The notes beneath the pieces were generated by a model. That model did no database searches, was not told where the DNA came from, and worked only from the letters and a program-made list of their open reading frames with translations. From Sporomusa acidovorans (GTDB lineage Bacteria > Bacillota > Negativicutes > Sporomusales > Sporomusaceae), in assembly GCF_002257695.2 (NCBI RefSeq), contig NZ_CP155571.1: a stretch of DNA of 64,000 nucleotides. One strand, 5' to 3'. Within the stretch, counting starts at the first letter, position 1. Each line of letters opens with the position of its first letter. This document shows positions 34,443 through 43,083 of the stretch, piece by piece. The position numbers and the translations under genes were made by a program.

Positions 34443-34916
34443 ATGAAAATGCAGGATAGAGAAATAAAGTCAGAATGCCATTGGGATAATGGTACATATA
34501 TTATAAAAATTTTGCAAACGGATGCTGTTAATTTGTCTGGAAACGATGAGAATCCATTTGAAATACGAAAATATGGAATAACTGCAATATTTGACGATGA
34601 ACTTGTATTAAAGGATATCACCGTCGACTATCTGCAAGGAAGCAAAAAAGAATTATGTGCTCCTGTAAAGGAAACGATAAAGCAACTTATTGGGGCGCAA
34701 GTAGGTAAGGGTTTTGGGAAAAAAGTCAAGGAATTGTCGGGCGATAAATTCTGTATGCATTTTGAAGTATTGCTACCGCAAATAGCATCATTAGCATTTC
34801 GAGCAAAATTTTTTCGAATGGCTCATACTGATGGAAGAGATTCGTTTTCAAAAGCTTATGGGAAAGTTTTTAATGGGAAATGTCTAGGACATAGCATAAA
34901 GGAAATCGTTACATAA
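34443..34916 (+). CDS. Uncharacterised 158-aa protein, DUF2889-like
   Basis: Start at ATG 34443, with TTTAAGG just before; the frame reaches up to a TTG at 34407. The sequence has a beta-rich first half (GTYIIKILQTDAVNL, IRKYGITAIFDDELVLKDITVDYLQG) and a helical second half ending in GKCLGHSIKEIV. The layout resembles DUF2889 proteins, but I am not sure of the match. No signal peptide or membrane segment. It may be co-transcribed with the P-loop protein 77 bases downstream. Confidence 0.6.
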   Translation: MKMQDREIKSECHWDNGTYIIKILQTDAVNLSGNDENPFEIRKYGITAIFDDELVLKDITVDYLQGSKKELCAPVKETIKQLIGAQVGKGFGKKVKELSGDKFCMHFEVLLPQIASLAFRAKFFRMAHTDGRDSFSKAYGKVFNGKCLGHSIKEIVT

Positions 34917-34992
34917 TGGCATCTTTTATTCACATGACAACTTGGGCTTAAGAGGGATGTATGTTTTGTCATACAAGGAAGGGAGAGTAGTC

Positions 34993-36756
34993 ATGTATAT
35001 TGGTCAAAGCAAAATATTAGAAAACAAAATTATTATTTATTTTAAATGCCAGACTTGTGATAGTCCTGAACAATTGATATCTAGTGAATTATTTGCCCGA
35101 GTTCTAAAAATGGCTGTTCAAGAACTGGCAGAAAAAAACTCGATGTTGTTGGATATATTTGAAAATAGAAACAATATTAACGATGAGGATATTCAGAAGT
35201 TAATAGATACGCTTTTATATGCTTACAGGATGCCAGTCAATCTTATTACACAAGTAGTCAAAGGATTGGAACAATTTCTCAAAAATCCGGTCCTATTAAG
35301 TGATTTTATCCAATATTTGCACGATTATTGGCGTAAATTTGAAAGAATTATTATTATTTGTCGTTCTTCAGAAGAGGACAAGCTGGAGGAACGACCGTAC
35401 ATGACTTTTCAGGAAACCGTTGAGAAGCTTAAATATTTGATAAGCAAAATTTACTGCAACTTACAAATTAATATTGCTCATCAAAGCGTTCATCAAGTAG
35501 CAACTGGCGGGGAATTAGCAGCCATTGTCACAGAGAAAACCTTTCCCTTTAAAGGGGCTGCATATAATAAGCTCAACGAGATTCCGGTTATTCGTCAAAT
35601 TTGCATATATCCGCCCATTATTTTAAATTCACCAACGACTAAACGGACAGGAAATTTTGAGCAGATTGCCCAAAATCCTATAGAAATTGTTGATATTGAC
35701 CCTGAAGAATGGCTGTGTTATCCCGCCAAAGTGGGAAACCTGGTTATAAATATATATTTTCACCAACGTTTTTTCACACTCGGTCTTTCGTTATGTAATC
35801 TTTTTGAACTAGCAAAGGACCATGATTTAAATAAATGTCCGGATGCCATTTACTTATTTGGTATTCCCGGTGCTGCAATAGACGGTTTAGCAAAGCTGCC
35901 GATTGTTTTCTACGACGATGAGGAAAATAATATGATTGTCGGAGCAGTTCCCAATTATGATGAATTTGGGTACTTTGGCTATTTAAAAAAGATGGTCTTA
36001 ACATTGCATAATATTTGTATTATGAAAATCGGCGACATGCCTTTCCATGGGGCGATGGCCAGAATCGTATTAAAAGGCAATAAGGCCGCCAATGTACTGC
36101 TTATGGGCGACGGTGGAGCAGGTAAGTCAGAAATGCTGGCTGCTTTTCAAGTGCTAGCTGGCGAATACATTCAAGACATTAATATAATTGCAGATGATAT
36201 GGGGTCTTTATCGATTAATGAACACGGCGAAGTCATTGCCTATGGAACTGAAATTGGTGGTTTTGTAAGGCTTGATGCTTTGAATCCAGACTATGTCTTT
36301 AGTCAGATTGACAAGGCCATCATTATGAATGTCAATAAAAAGAATGCAAGAATTGTTTTGCCGCTTACCAATTTAGATTATGTAACTAAAGGGTATAAAG
36401 TGGATTGTATATTGTATTGCAACAACTATGAAGAAGTTACTGAAAAACAGCCTGTTATTGAACGCTTTGCTTCCCTTGCTGAGGCCATCAATACGTTTCG
36501 TCAAGGTGCTGTTATGAGTGTCGGTGTTTCCAGTTCAACAGGATTAGTGCATAGTTATTTCGCGAATGTCTTTGGTCCTGCTCAATATCGCCAACTTCAT
36601 GAACCAATTGCTGAAAAATTTTTCAATAGATTCTTTGCCAATAAGCTTTTTGTGGGACACATGAGGACACGATTAAGTATAAAGGGCTGGGAAAGAAAAG
36701 GTCCGGAAGAAGCGGCGAAAGAGTTGTTTAAAATAATACAAAACAGTGATTGGTAA
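34993..36756 (+). CDS. Large protein with HPr kinase/PEPCK-like P-loop domain
   Basis: 587 aa from the ATG at 34993, which has GGAAGGGAGAG upstream; the frame extends to a TTG at 34942. The first about 240 residues are helical and not recognised. The C-terminal half has a P-loop LLMGDGGAGKSEML near residue 370, close to the HPr kinase form GDSGxGKSE, then ADDMGSL and later features (EIGGFVRLD, YVFSQIDKAII) that recall the PEPCK/HprK fold. Substrate unknown. The preceding small gene may be its partner. Confidence 0.65.
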   Translation: MYIGQSKILENKIIIYFKCQTCDSPEQLISSELFARVLKMAVQELAEKNSMLLDIFENRNNINDEDIQKLIDTLLYAYRMPVNLITQVVKGLEQFLKNPVLLSDFIQYLHDYWRKFERIIIICRSSEEDKLEERPYMTFQETVEKLKYLISKIYCNLQINIAHQSVHQVATGGELAAIVTEKTFPFKGAAYNKLNEIPVIRQICIYPPIILNSPTTKRTGNFEQIAQNPIEIVDIDPEEWLCYPAKVGNLVINIYFHQRFFTLGLSLCNLFELAKDHDLNKCPDAIYLFGIPGAAIDGLAKLPIVFYDDEENNMIVGAVPNYDEFGYFGYLKKMVLTLHNICIMKIGDMPFHGAMARIVLKGNKAANVLLMGDGGAGKSEMLAAFQVLAGEYIQDINIIADDMGSLSINEHGEVIAYGTEIGGFVRLDALNPDYVFSQIDKAIIMNVNKKNARIVLPLTNLDYVTKGYKVDCILYCNNYEEVTEKQPVIERFASLAEAINTFRQGAVMSVGVSSSTGLVHSYFANVFGPAQYRQLHEPIAEKFFNRFFANKLFVGHMRTRLSIKGWERKGPEEAAKELFKIIQNSDW

Positions 36757-36883
36757 TTTGGGATACGAGCATGATTTTTTTGCATGAAGCGGCGGGTGCT
36801 TCAAGATGGGTGATGTTCGGTTTCTCAGCTGGGAGAAGGTGGTTTGAAAGAACGCCGTACAGATATAAAGGAGATGGTGAAAC

Positions 36884-38014
36884 ATGTTCAGAAGAATGAC
36901 CGGCATGATTATAGTTCTGGTTGCAGCCATAATCGTTCTCGCCGGTTGTGGGCATAGTGGCGTCCCAACGCAGGCTACGACGGCAATGAGCAAGGTGACC
37001 GATATAGTCGGACGGGAAGTGAATGTCCCTGTTGCAGCCAACAGAATTGTGGCTGTCGGTCCTGGAGTTCTGAGGCTGGTCTGTTATGATCAGGCAGCGG
37101 ATAAAGTGGTGGGTGTGGAAAGCGTTGAGAAACAATGGCCTGAGGCTATCAGGCCGTATATCCTGGCTTACCCGCAATTAAAGGACCGGCCGGTCATCGG
37201 CCAGGGCGGGCCCGAATACGTACCGAACACGGAAAAGCTGGTCGAGGTGAAGCCTGACGTTATCTTTGTCAGCAGTGTCTTGGTGAATGGTTCTCAGGCG
37301 GACGAATTACAGTCCAAAACCGGTATCCCGGTGGTGGTTCTGAGCTACTCGCATGGTCGGGTGGGCTACTTTGACGATGACCTGTACCGGTCCCTTCAGT
37401 TGATTGGCCAAATTATTGGCAACGAACAGCGGGCCAACAATGTAGTTGCATTTTTGAAAAACTGCCAGCAGGATTTGGATATGCGGACAAAGAATATTCC
37501 CGCCGATCAAAAGCCGACAGTTTATGCGGGCGCCCTGAGTATGAAGGGTACTTACGGCATTGAAAGCACGCAGGCTCAATATCCGCCTTTTGTGGCGATC
37601 AACGCCAAAAATTTAGCCGATGAGACTGGCACGACGGGAAGTGTAATGATCGACAAAGAAAAACTGCTGATTTGGAACCCCGAAATCATTATTATCGATG
37701 AACTCGGGTTAAGCCTGGTGAGGGACGATTACAAGAACAATCCGCAGTTTTACCAGTCCCTGAGAGCCTTTAAAAACGGTCGGATCTATGTCCAAATCCC
37801 TTACAATTTCTACGCCACCAACATAGGTGCAGCTTTAGTCGACGCTTATTATGCCGGAAAAGTGATCTATCCCGTCCAATTCAGCGATGTTGATCCTCCT
37901 CAAAAGGCGAATGAAATTTACCAGTTTCTTTTAGGCAAGCCGTTGTATCAGCAAATAGCAAACGGTGACGGTGGTTTCAGAAAATTGAACCTTGAGGAAT
38001 CGTCGCCAAACTAG
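36884..38014 (+). CDS. Iron-complex ABC transporter substrate-binding lipoprotein
   Basis: 376 aa. Lipoprotein signal with lipobox VLAGC (Cys near residue 22) and AAAGGAGATGG before the ATG. The start of the mature protein (VTDIVGREVNVPVAANRIVAVGPGVLRLVCYDQA) and the EVKPDVIFVSS, YAGKVIYPVQF segments are those of FecB/BtuF-type or tungstate/cobalamin-like cluster A binding proteins. It is the first gene of a second FecBCD-type importer. The 36757-36883 leader has only a short TGAAGC/GCTTCA hairpin. Confidence 0.92.
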   Translation: MFRRMTGMIIVLVAAIIVLAGCGHSGVPTQATTAMSKVTDIVGREVNVPVAANRIVAVGPGVLRLVCYDQAADKVVGVESVEKQWPEAIRPYILAYPQLKDRPVIGQGGPEYVPNTEKLVEVKPDVIFVSSVLVNGSQADELQSKTGIPVVVLSYSHGRVGYFDDDLYRSLQLIGQIIGNEQRANNVVAFLKNCQQDLDMRTKNIPADQKPTVYAGALSMKGTYGIESTQAQYPPFVAINAKNLADETGTTGSVMIDKEKLLIWNPEIIIIDELGLSLVRDDYKNNPQFYQSLRAFKNGRIYVQIPYNFYATNIGAALVDAYYAGKVIYPVQFSDVDPPQKANEIYQFLLGKPLYQQIANGDGGFRKLNLEESSPN

Positions 38015-38039
38015 CAATTAGAATGGAGGTCGTAAAGAT

Positions 38040-39098
38040 TTGAGTCAGGCGACCACGGAAAATATTCCGGAAAGTTATTTAAAATACACGCGCCGAAAGC
38101 TTCTTGTTATCGGGCTGCTCCTTTTGATGACCTTGGCGCTGGGGGTATATGCCGTCAACGCCGGGTCGGCGAACATTACGCCGGCTCAGGTTTTGATGAC
38201 CTTGTTGGGCCGGGCCGCAGAAAGCACCGATGTAATTATCTGGAACATCAGGCTGCCCCGGTCGCTGGCGGCGGTGGTGGCCGGGATGGGCCTTGCCATG
38301 GCCGGCTGCGTGATGCAAACCGTTTTGCGTAATCCCCTGGCCTCGCCGTTCACCCTGGGCATTTCCCAGGGCGCGGCCTGCGGTGCCGCTGTGGCAATTA
38401 CGCTTGGCGCCGGCAGCACCGGTGCCGTCATAGCCATCAATAACCCTTACCTGGTTACCTTTGCCGCTTTTCTGGGGGCGATGACGGCCACTTTGGTGAT
38501 CCTTTTCCTGGCCCGTATCAAAGGGGTCACTCCCGAAGGCATGGTCCTGAGCGGCGTGGCCATGGGCTCGCTCTTTTCGGCCGTGCTCGTCGTATTGCAG
38601 TATGTAGCCAGCGATGTGCAACTGGCCGCCATTGTTTCCTGGACCTTCGGCGACGTTGGCCGGGCTTCGTGGTCCAATCTGAAAATCATGGCCGCGCTGA
38701 CAGTCATTGCGTTTGTTTATTTCCTGGCCAACCGGTGGAATTATAATGCTTTGACCAGTGGCGATGAAACAGCCAAAGGACTGGGCGTTGACGTGGACAA
38801 GATCAGGCTGACCGGCATGTTTTTGGCCTCCCTGGTCACAGCCGTGGCCGTTTCCTTTCTGGGTATCATCGCTTTTATCGGCCTGGTCGGTCCGCATATA
38901 ATGAGACGAATAGTGGGCGGCGACCACCGCTTTTTGATCCCGGCCGCCGGCCTGGCAGGGGGAGTGCTGCTGCTGGCCTCGGATATCGTGGCCCGGACCC
39001 TCGTCGCTCCCGTAGTGCTGCCGGTGGGCGCGATTTCTTCCTTTATGGGGGCGCCTTTGTTTCTTTACCTTCTTGCCAGGGGGTACGGAAGAAGATGA
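38040..39098 (+). CDS. FecCD-family ABC permease
   Basis: 352 aa, starting at TTG 38040 with GGAGGTCG about 10 bases ahead; no ATG fits. About ten membrane segments. Conserved RLPRSLAAVVAGMGLAMAG, VMQTVLRNPLASPFTLGISQG and FIGLVGPHIMRRIVG. It overlaps the ATPase by 4 bases. Confidence 0.92.
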   Translation: MSQATTENIPESYLKYTRRKLLVIGLLLLMTLALGVYAVNAGSANITPAQVLMTLLGRAAESTDVIIWNIRLPRSLAAVVAGMGLAMAGCVMQTVLRNPLASPFTLGISQGAACGAAVAITLGAGSTGAVIAINNPYLVTFAAFLGAMTATLVILFLARIKGVTPEGMVLSGVAMGSLFSAVLVVLQYVASDVQLAAIVSWTFGDVGRASWSNLKIMAALTVIAFVYFLANRWNYNALTSGDETAKGLGVDVDKIRLTGMFLASLVTAVAVSFLGIIAFIGLVGPHIMRRIVGGDHRFLIPAAGLAGGVLLLASDIVARTLVAPVVLPVGAISSFMGAPLFLYLLARGYGRR

Positions 39099-39853
39099 TT
39101 TTAGTAGTAGATGGGGTGGAATTTAGCTATAACGGCCGGCCGGTTTTAAAAACGGTCAGTTTTACGGTTGCTCGGGGCGAGGTTGTTTCTATTCTGGGCA
39201 ACAACGGCGCCGGTAAGTCCACTCTGCTCAAATGTATGAACAGAATATTGAATCCCCACAAAGGCGCGGTTCTAATTGAAAGCGACGCCCTTAGCCGGCT
39301 TAGTCGACTGGAGATCGCCAGGAGAGTGGGCTACGTGGCGCAAAAGTATGAAAGCAGTCGCTTTACGGTTATGGACGCCGTATTGCTGGGGCGCAAGCCC
39401 CACATAAAATGGGAGGCCAAACTCAGGGATATGGAAATTGTCCAGCGTGCCCTGAAAAATCTTGGCTTGACGGAGTATGCTATGCGCTATTTGGACGAAT
39501 TGAGCGGCGGGGAACTACAAAAGGTAGTTATTGCCCGAGCGTTGGCCCAGGAACCAAGAGTACTTTTGCTTGATGAACCTACCAGTAACCTGGATTTAAA
39601 AAATCAACTGGAAGTCCTAAGCACTGTCAGAAAGACAGCACATGAGCAAAATATTGCCGTACTTGTTGTGCTGCACGACCTTAACCTGGCTTTGCGTTTT
39701 TCGGATAAATTCCTGCTTTTGCAAGATGGAACCACCTTTGCCTGCGGTGGAGTGGAAGTTATGAGCCCGGAAAATATCGCTAGTGTATACGGAGTTCCGG
39801 TGGCAGTAGAAAAATTAGGTGGAGTTCCGGTGGTCATACCTTTTCCTGGTTAA
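39095..39853 (+). CDS. FecE-type ABC ATPase
   Basis: 252 aa. Walker A GNNGAGKST, signature LSGGELQKVVIARAL, Walker B LLLDEPTSNLD and switch His in VLHDLNLALRF. Its ATG overlaps the permease stop (ATGA), indicating translational coupling. No TBDR is directly attached to this importer; it may serve any of the receptors nearby. Confidence 0.93.
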   Translation: MILVVDGVEFSYNGRPVLKTVSFTVARGEVVSILGNNGAGKSTLLKCMNRILNPHKGAVLIESDALSRLSRLEIARRVGYVAQKYESSRFTVMDAVLLGRKPHIKWEAKLRDMEIVQRALKNLGLTEYAMRYLDELSGGELQKVVIARALAQEPRVLLLDEPTSNLDLKNQLEVLSTVRKTAHEQNIAVLVVLHDLNLALRFSDKFLLLQDGTTFACGGVEVMSPENIASVYGVPVAVEKLGGVPVVIPFPG

Positions 39854-39976
39854 ACGGCGCACGTTGGTTCCGGCGTGTGTGATTGTGATAAGGGTGTCAG
39901 TTTCTATATCTCTATTATCGGGAAAGGGTGAGACTCACTTAGGGTTGTTGCAATGAATTAAAGGGGGAGAGAAAAT

Positions 39977-41344
39977 ATGAGGAAAGCAATGATTCTGACA
40001 TTAATTCTAGCATGTTTGCTGAGTATTGGCGGCGTAGCCTTGGCGGCAAATTTTACGGATGTGCCTGCCAAACACTGGGCATATGATGCTGTGGGTCAAC
40101 TGTATAAAGCCGGCTTGATTGACGGTTACGGCGACGGTACTTTTCGCGGGGACAAGCCGTTAACACGTTATGAGTTTGCGTTCGTTACGGCCAGGGCCTT
40201 GGAAAACTATCATAAAGCCAATGTTGAGCAAAGAGCGTTGTTGGATAAACTGTCGGTTGAATTTGCCACAGAGCTGAACAACATCGGCGTCCGGTTGACC
40301 AAACTGGAGAAAAACCAACCGAACATCAAGTTTACCGGGAGTTTGCGGGTACGATATAATATAACCGACTATACGGCTCCGTCTACAAAAACCAGTGATG
40401 TTTACGGTCAATATAATTTACGTCTTGAAGCGGCGGCCAAAGTGGACGATAATACGACCTTCAACGCCCGGTTTATGTCCAAAGTACCGGACAAAAAAAA
40501 TCTTAATTTTAATATCTGGCAAAAATTTGGCGAAGCCGGTCAAAGTACGGAAACCGGTACCAGCACGTATGGCAATGCTGCTATTGACCGCGCCTATTTT
40601 CAAACTAAAATTGGCACAGTCAATGCGGCTGTCGGCCGCCAGCCGTTAAAAGTCGACGATCTGAATTTCCTGTTTGCGGGTGAGATATTCAACTATGACG
40701 GTGTTAAGGCCAATTTCAAGATTGACAATCTAAAAGTTGCGCTTACATATGGCCGGTTTATCAAAGGAGCAAACTATCTCGATGCCAGGAAAAATGACAT
40801 TACTCAATTCAACAATCTTTTTGGCGATCTTGATGTGAGAGGTGCGGATGTCCGTTCCAACCTGGGCAAGTTAAAGTGGGCTCTCAGCTATTATAATTTT
40901 AAAAATCCCGAACGTAATCTGGATGCTTTGAAGTGGAGCATTGCCAACCTTGAGTATGATTTTGACAACAGGTTCAGCCTGACAGGCCAGCTTTCTCATA
41001 ATGCAGGTGTTAACTTCGGTACTGCCGGCGGCGGACGGAACATGTATGTACTGAAAGCAAAATACGGCAATCAGACCTTGGGTAAGAAAGGCGACAACAA
41101 TATTGTTGTCCAGTATGTAAACGCCCAAGCTAATTCGGTCTTTAACCGTTTGACCAACCTTCCTGCTAATAGCGGTATGCTTTTGCCGGATGTAGTTGAC
41201 TACAAGGAGTATATTTATCAGTACAATTACGCTTTTAGCAAAAACTTTACCTCTACGCTGGAATATGCCAAAGTCCAGGCTGCTAGCAACAAAGATAACA
41301 ACGATAAGAACCAGTTCAGGTTTATTACCAGCGTGTTCTTTTAA
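39977..41344 (+). CDS. SLH-domain outer-membrane porin, OmpM type
   Basis: 455 aa. Signal peptide ending at VALAA, one SLH domain at about residues 25-75 (NFTDVPAKHWAYDAVGQLYKAGLIDGYGDGTFRGDKPLTRYEFA), a coiled stretch (LLDKLSVEFATELNNIGVRLTKLEK), then a beta-barrel of about 330 residues ending in FRFITSVFF. In Negativicutes such proteins tether the outer membrane to peptidoglycan through the SLH domain and act as general porins. AAGGGGGAG precedes the ATG. This is a strong marker for the class. Confidence 0.93.
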   Translation: MRKAMILTLILACLLSIGGVALAANFTDVPAKHWAYDAVGQLYKAGLIDGYGDGTFRGDKPLTRYEFAFVTARALENYHKANVEQRALLDKLSVEFATELNNIGVRLTKLEKNQPNIKFTGSLRVRYNITDYTAPSTKTSDVYGQYNLRLEAAAKVDDNTTFNARFMSKVPDKKNLNFNIWQKFGEAGQSTETGTSTYGNAAIDRAYFQTKIGTVNAAVGRQPLKVDDLNFLFAGEIFNYDGVKANFKIDNLKVALTYGRFIKGANYLDARKNDITQFNNLFGDLDVRGADVRSNLGKLKWALSYYNFKNPERNLDALKWSIANLEYDFDNRFSLTGQLSHNAGVNFGTAGGGRNMYVLKAKYGNQTLGKKGDNNIVVQYVNAQANSVFNRLTNLPANSGMLLPDVVDYKEYIYQYNYAFSKNFTSTLEYAKVQAASNKDNNDKNQFRFITSVFF

Positions 41345-41418
41345 GGGATAGGTGAAGGTATGGACCAGTTGTGTGTAATTGGTACGTAAGGGTGAATCAT
41401 AGCCCAATAAAAAAGTAT

Positions 41419-41461
41419 AAGCCGCTAATCCTTTGTTTTATAAGGGGGTTAGCGGCTTTAT
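41419..41461 (+). terminator. Terminator downstream of the porin
   Basis: AAGCCGCTAA ... TTAGCGGCTT stem followed by TATATG, with an A-rich 5' side; it may also serve the convergent FmdE gene. Confidence 0.65.
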
Positions 41462-41559
41462 ATGTTGCTTTTTCATGTGAGAGTTTGATAAAAAATCAAT
41501 ATGGGTCGATGGTTGCCCTTATTCGTCCATATCAATTACGGCGACGATAGCCGTAATTT

Positions 41560-42162
41560 CTACCACCCCCGCGTGTACTCTTCGTTGCACGACAAACACG
41601 CGATCTTCCCGTTCTTTAAGCGGGCGCGAGGCTCCATTACCTCTTCGCCACAGAAGTCGCAGGTTACCGACTTGAATATTCTTGCCGGGTGCGGTAAAGG
41701 CATTTCTACCAAATCTACTTTAAATAAGCTGTCGGTCGCTTTTGCTAGGAGTTGTTGACTTATCGCCTGCTGCATTGCTTGGAATTCCCTGATCTGCTCG
41801 TCGGAGGCTTGGCCGCTGAAAACAGCGGCCCGTAAATTTTCCTGGTGGGTAAATACATTTGCCTTCAGGGCTACCCGTACTGCTTTATCTTGCTTGCGGC
41901 TGGCAATGGTATAGACTTGTTTGCCATAATCCTTATAAATAAGATTGCCTTTCCCAATAGTACAGCCGAGTAATGACTGTACAGCGTCGACACCGCAGGC
42001 ATCGGTCTCGACAATGGCGATTAATTCTTCATCTTCGGCGCGCTCTGCCTGCAGCTTTTCCATGGCTGCCTTGGCCGCCCTGTAGCCGATAGCCAGGCCG
42101 GGACAAAAATGTCCGTGAAAATCAATGGCCTTTTGTAAATCTTGCGGATAGTTCTGATCCAT
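41560..42162 (-). CDS. FmdE-family protein with C-terminal zinc ribbon
   Basis: 200 aa from the ATG at 42162, which follows AGGGAGG; the frame extends to 42258 without a start signal. The N-terminal FmdE domain has FHGHFCPGLAIGYRAAKAAM and ETDACGVDAVQSLLGCTIGKGNL. The C-terminus has CDFCGE...CLSCNEEY, a zinc-ribbon pattern. FmdE was named after the formylmethanofuran dehydrogenase operon, but its function is unresolved, with metal or molybdopterin links suggested. A leader hairpin precedes it. Confidence 0.88.
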   Translation of the reverse strand: MDQNYPQDLQKAIDFHGHFCPGLAIGYRAAKAAMEKLQAERAEDEELIAIVETDACGVDAVQSLLGCTIGKGNLIYKDYGKQVYTIASRKQDKAVRVALKANVFTHQENLRAAVFSGQASDEQIREFQAMQQAISQQLLAKATDSLFKVDLVEMPLPHPARIFKSVTCDFCGEEVMEPRARLKNGKIACLSCNEEYTRGW

Positions 42163-42264
42163 ATGAATAAATACCTCCCTAAGATTATTCTTTATCGCCA
42201 ACAATAGCCTACTTAGAACAGCTTCTGGATCACTCGGGTATTTCCACGGTTCTTCCAAGATAAT

Positions 42265-42310
42265 AAAAAATGAAACGCCAAAAGAGCTTGTCTCCTTCAG
42301 GTTTCATACC
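42265..42310 (-). promoter_or_regulatory. Leader hairpin of the GGTATGAAACC type (copy D)
   Basis: On the minus strand GGTATGAAACC, an inner GGAG..GCTC hairpin, then GGCGTTTCA and TTTTTTATT. It sits about 100 bases before the FmdE start. TTGATA and TATACT promoter-like boxes lie further upstream. Confidence 0.6.
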
Positions 42311-42458
42311 AGGTAATTGTATCAAGTATAATGTTTTTAAAATTTACGGTATCAAGGCGGCGGAAATCTTCAAAATTTCCATTACTAGTAATAATATAGC
42401 TTTTTAGGATTTTTTTGTCAATTATTAATCCAATATATTGCAGAAAAATTACGGATAT
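42311..42458. other. AT-rich spacer with the minus-strand FmdE promoter
   Basis: It holds the putative TTGATA-N19-TATACT promoter of copy D. No gene was seen. Confidence 0.4.
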
Positions 42459-42695
42459 GCTGAAATAATTTTCACTATCGCCGATCATACGGGCAATCAT
42501 GGCTTTCCTCCCCCTTTTGTCCATTACTTTCGCGGTCCTGGCTATCTGCGCATGAGTTTACTGTTCGATACTTTAATATGGAAGGATGATAAAGGTTATA
42601 TTCCTGCGTTAGCGGAAAGCTGGGAATATAATCAAGAGGAAAACTCTTACCTCTTTCATTTCCCCAAAAGGGCCACCTGGCATGATGGTCAATGA
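42459..42695 (+). pseudogene. N-terminal fragment of a family-5 solute-binding protein
   Basis: The frame reads FTIADHTGNHGFPPPFVHYFRG, LRMSLLFDTLIWKDDKGYIPALAESW and FPKRATWHDGQ, then a TGA. This is the start of the mature domain of NikA/OppA-type binding proteins; intact members continue for about 450 residues after WHDGK. No signal peptide or ribosome-binding site is visible. It shows that a Nik/Opp-type importer once lay next to the FmdE genes. Confidence 0.8.
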
Positions 42696-42756
42696 TCAAA
42701 GAGAAAAAAATCACAAAATATATATTTACAAAAATTCCTGAAAATGCTAAGATTTG

Positions 42757-42803
42757 ACATAGAAAGCGAATTTTGAAAATTTGCAGATGTGACTGATGTC
42801 ACG
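42757..42803 (+). promoter_or_regulatory. Candidate promoter and CRP/FNR-type site before the FmdE-methyltransferase-TBDR operon
   Basis: TTGACA at about 42757 is a plausible -35 box. TGTGA-CTGATG-TCAC at 42788-42802 fits the CRP-type TGTGAN6TCACA consensus. No CRP-family gene is in the window. Confidence 0.35.
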
Positions 42804-42848
42804 TTACCGGTTAAAACATAAGCCTAACAGCATAGACGACAAAAATCT

Positions 42849-42897
42849 GGTATGAGGCCATTAGAGCAAAAGAATGCTCAGGTTTCATACTTTTTTT
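42849..42897 (+). promoter_or_regulatory. Leader hairpin of the GGTATGA family (copy E)
   Basis: GTATGAGGCC pairs over ten positions with GGTTTCATAC (two G-U); inner GAGC/GCTC; followed by seven T. It lies 43 bases before the truncated FmdE start, an attenuator position. Confidence 0.7.
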
Positions 42898-42939
42898 GTC
42901 CAAAAATGTTGTTAGCAAACTATTTTGCGGGAGGGTACA

Positions 42940-43080
42940 ATGAACAAACAGCAATGGGACAAGTGTGTGGAATTTCACGGGCACGAGTGTCCGGGTCTGG
43001 CTATTGGCTTCAAAGCCTGTGAAGCGGTTAGGGAAAAACTGGGGATTACATTGTTTGAAGAATATAGCCAAGGCTGGTGA
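42940..43080 (+). pseudogene. Internally deleted FmdE, 46 codons
   Basis: GCGGGAGG precedes the ATG. Residues 1-34 (NKQQWDKCVEFHGHECPGLAIGFKACEAV) are the FmdE N-terminus. Then the frame jumps to LFEEYSQGW-stop, which matches the last residues of the intact FmdE at 41560 (CNEEYTRGW). The middle, with the second conserved block and the zinc ribbon, is gone. The frame remains open and is 3 bases from the methyltransferase, so it may still be translated for coupling or have a reduced function. Confidence 0.75.
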
Positions 43081-43083
43081 CTT

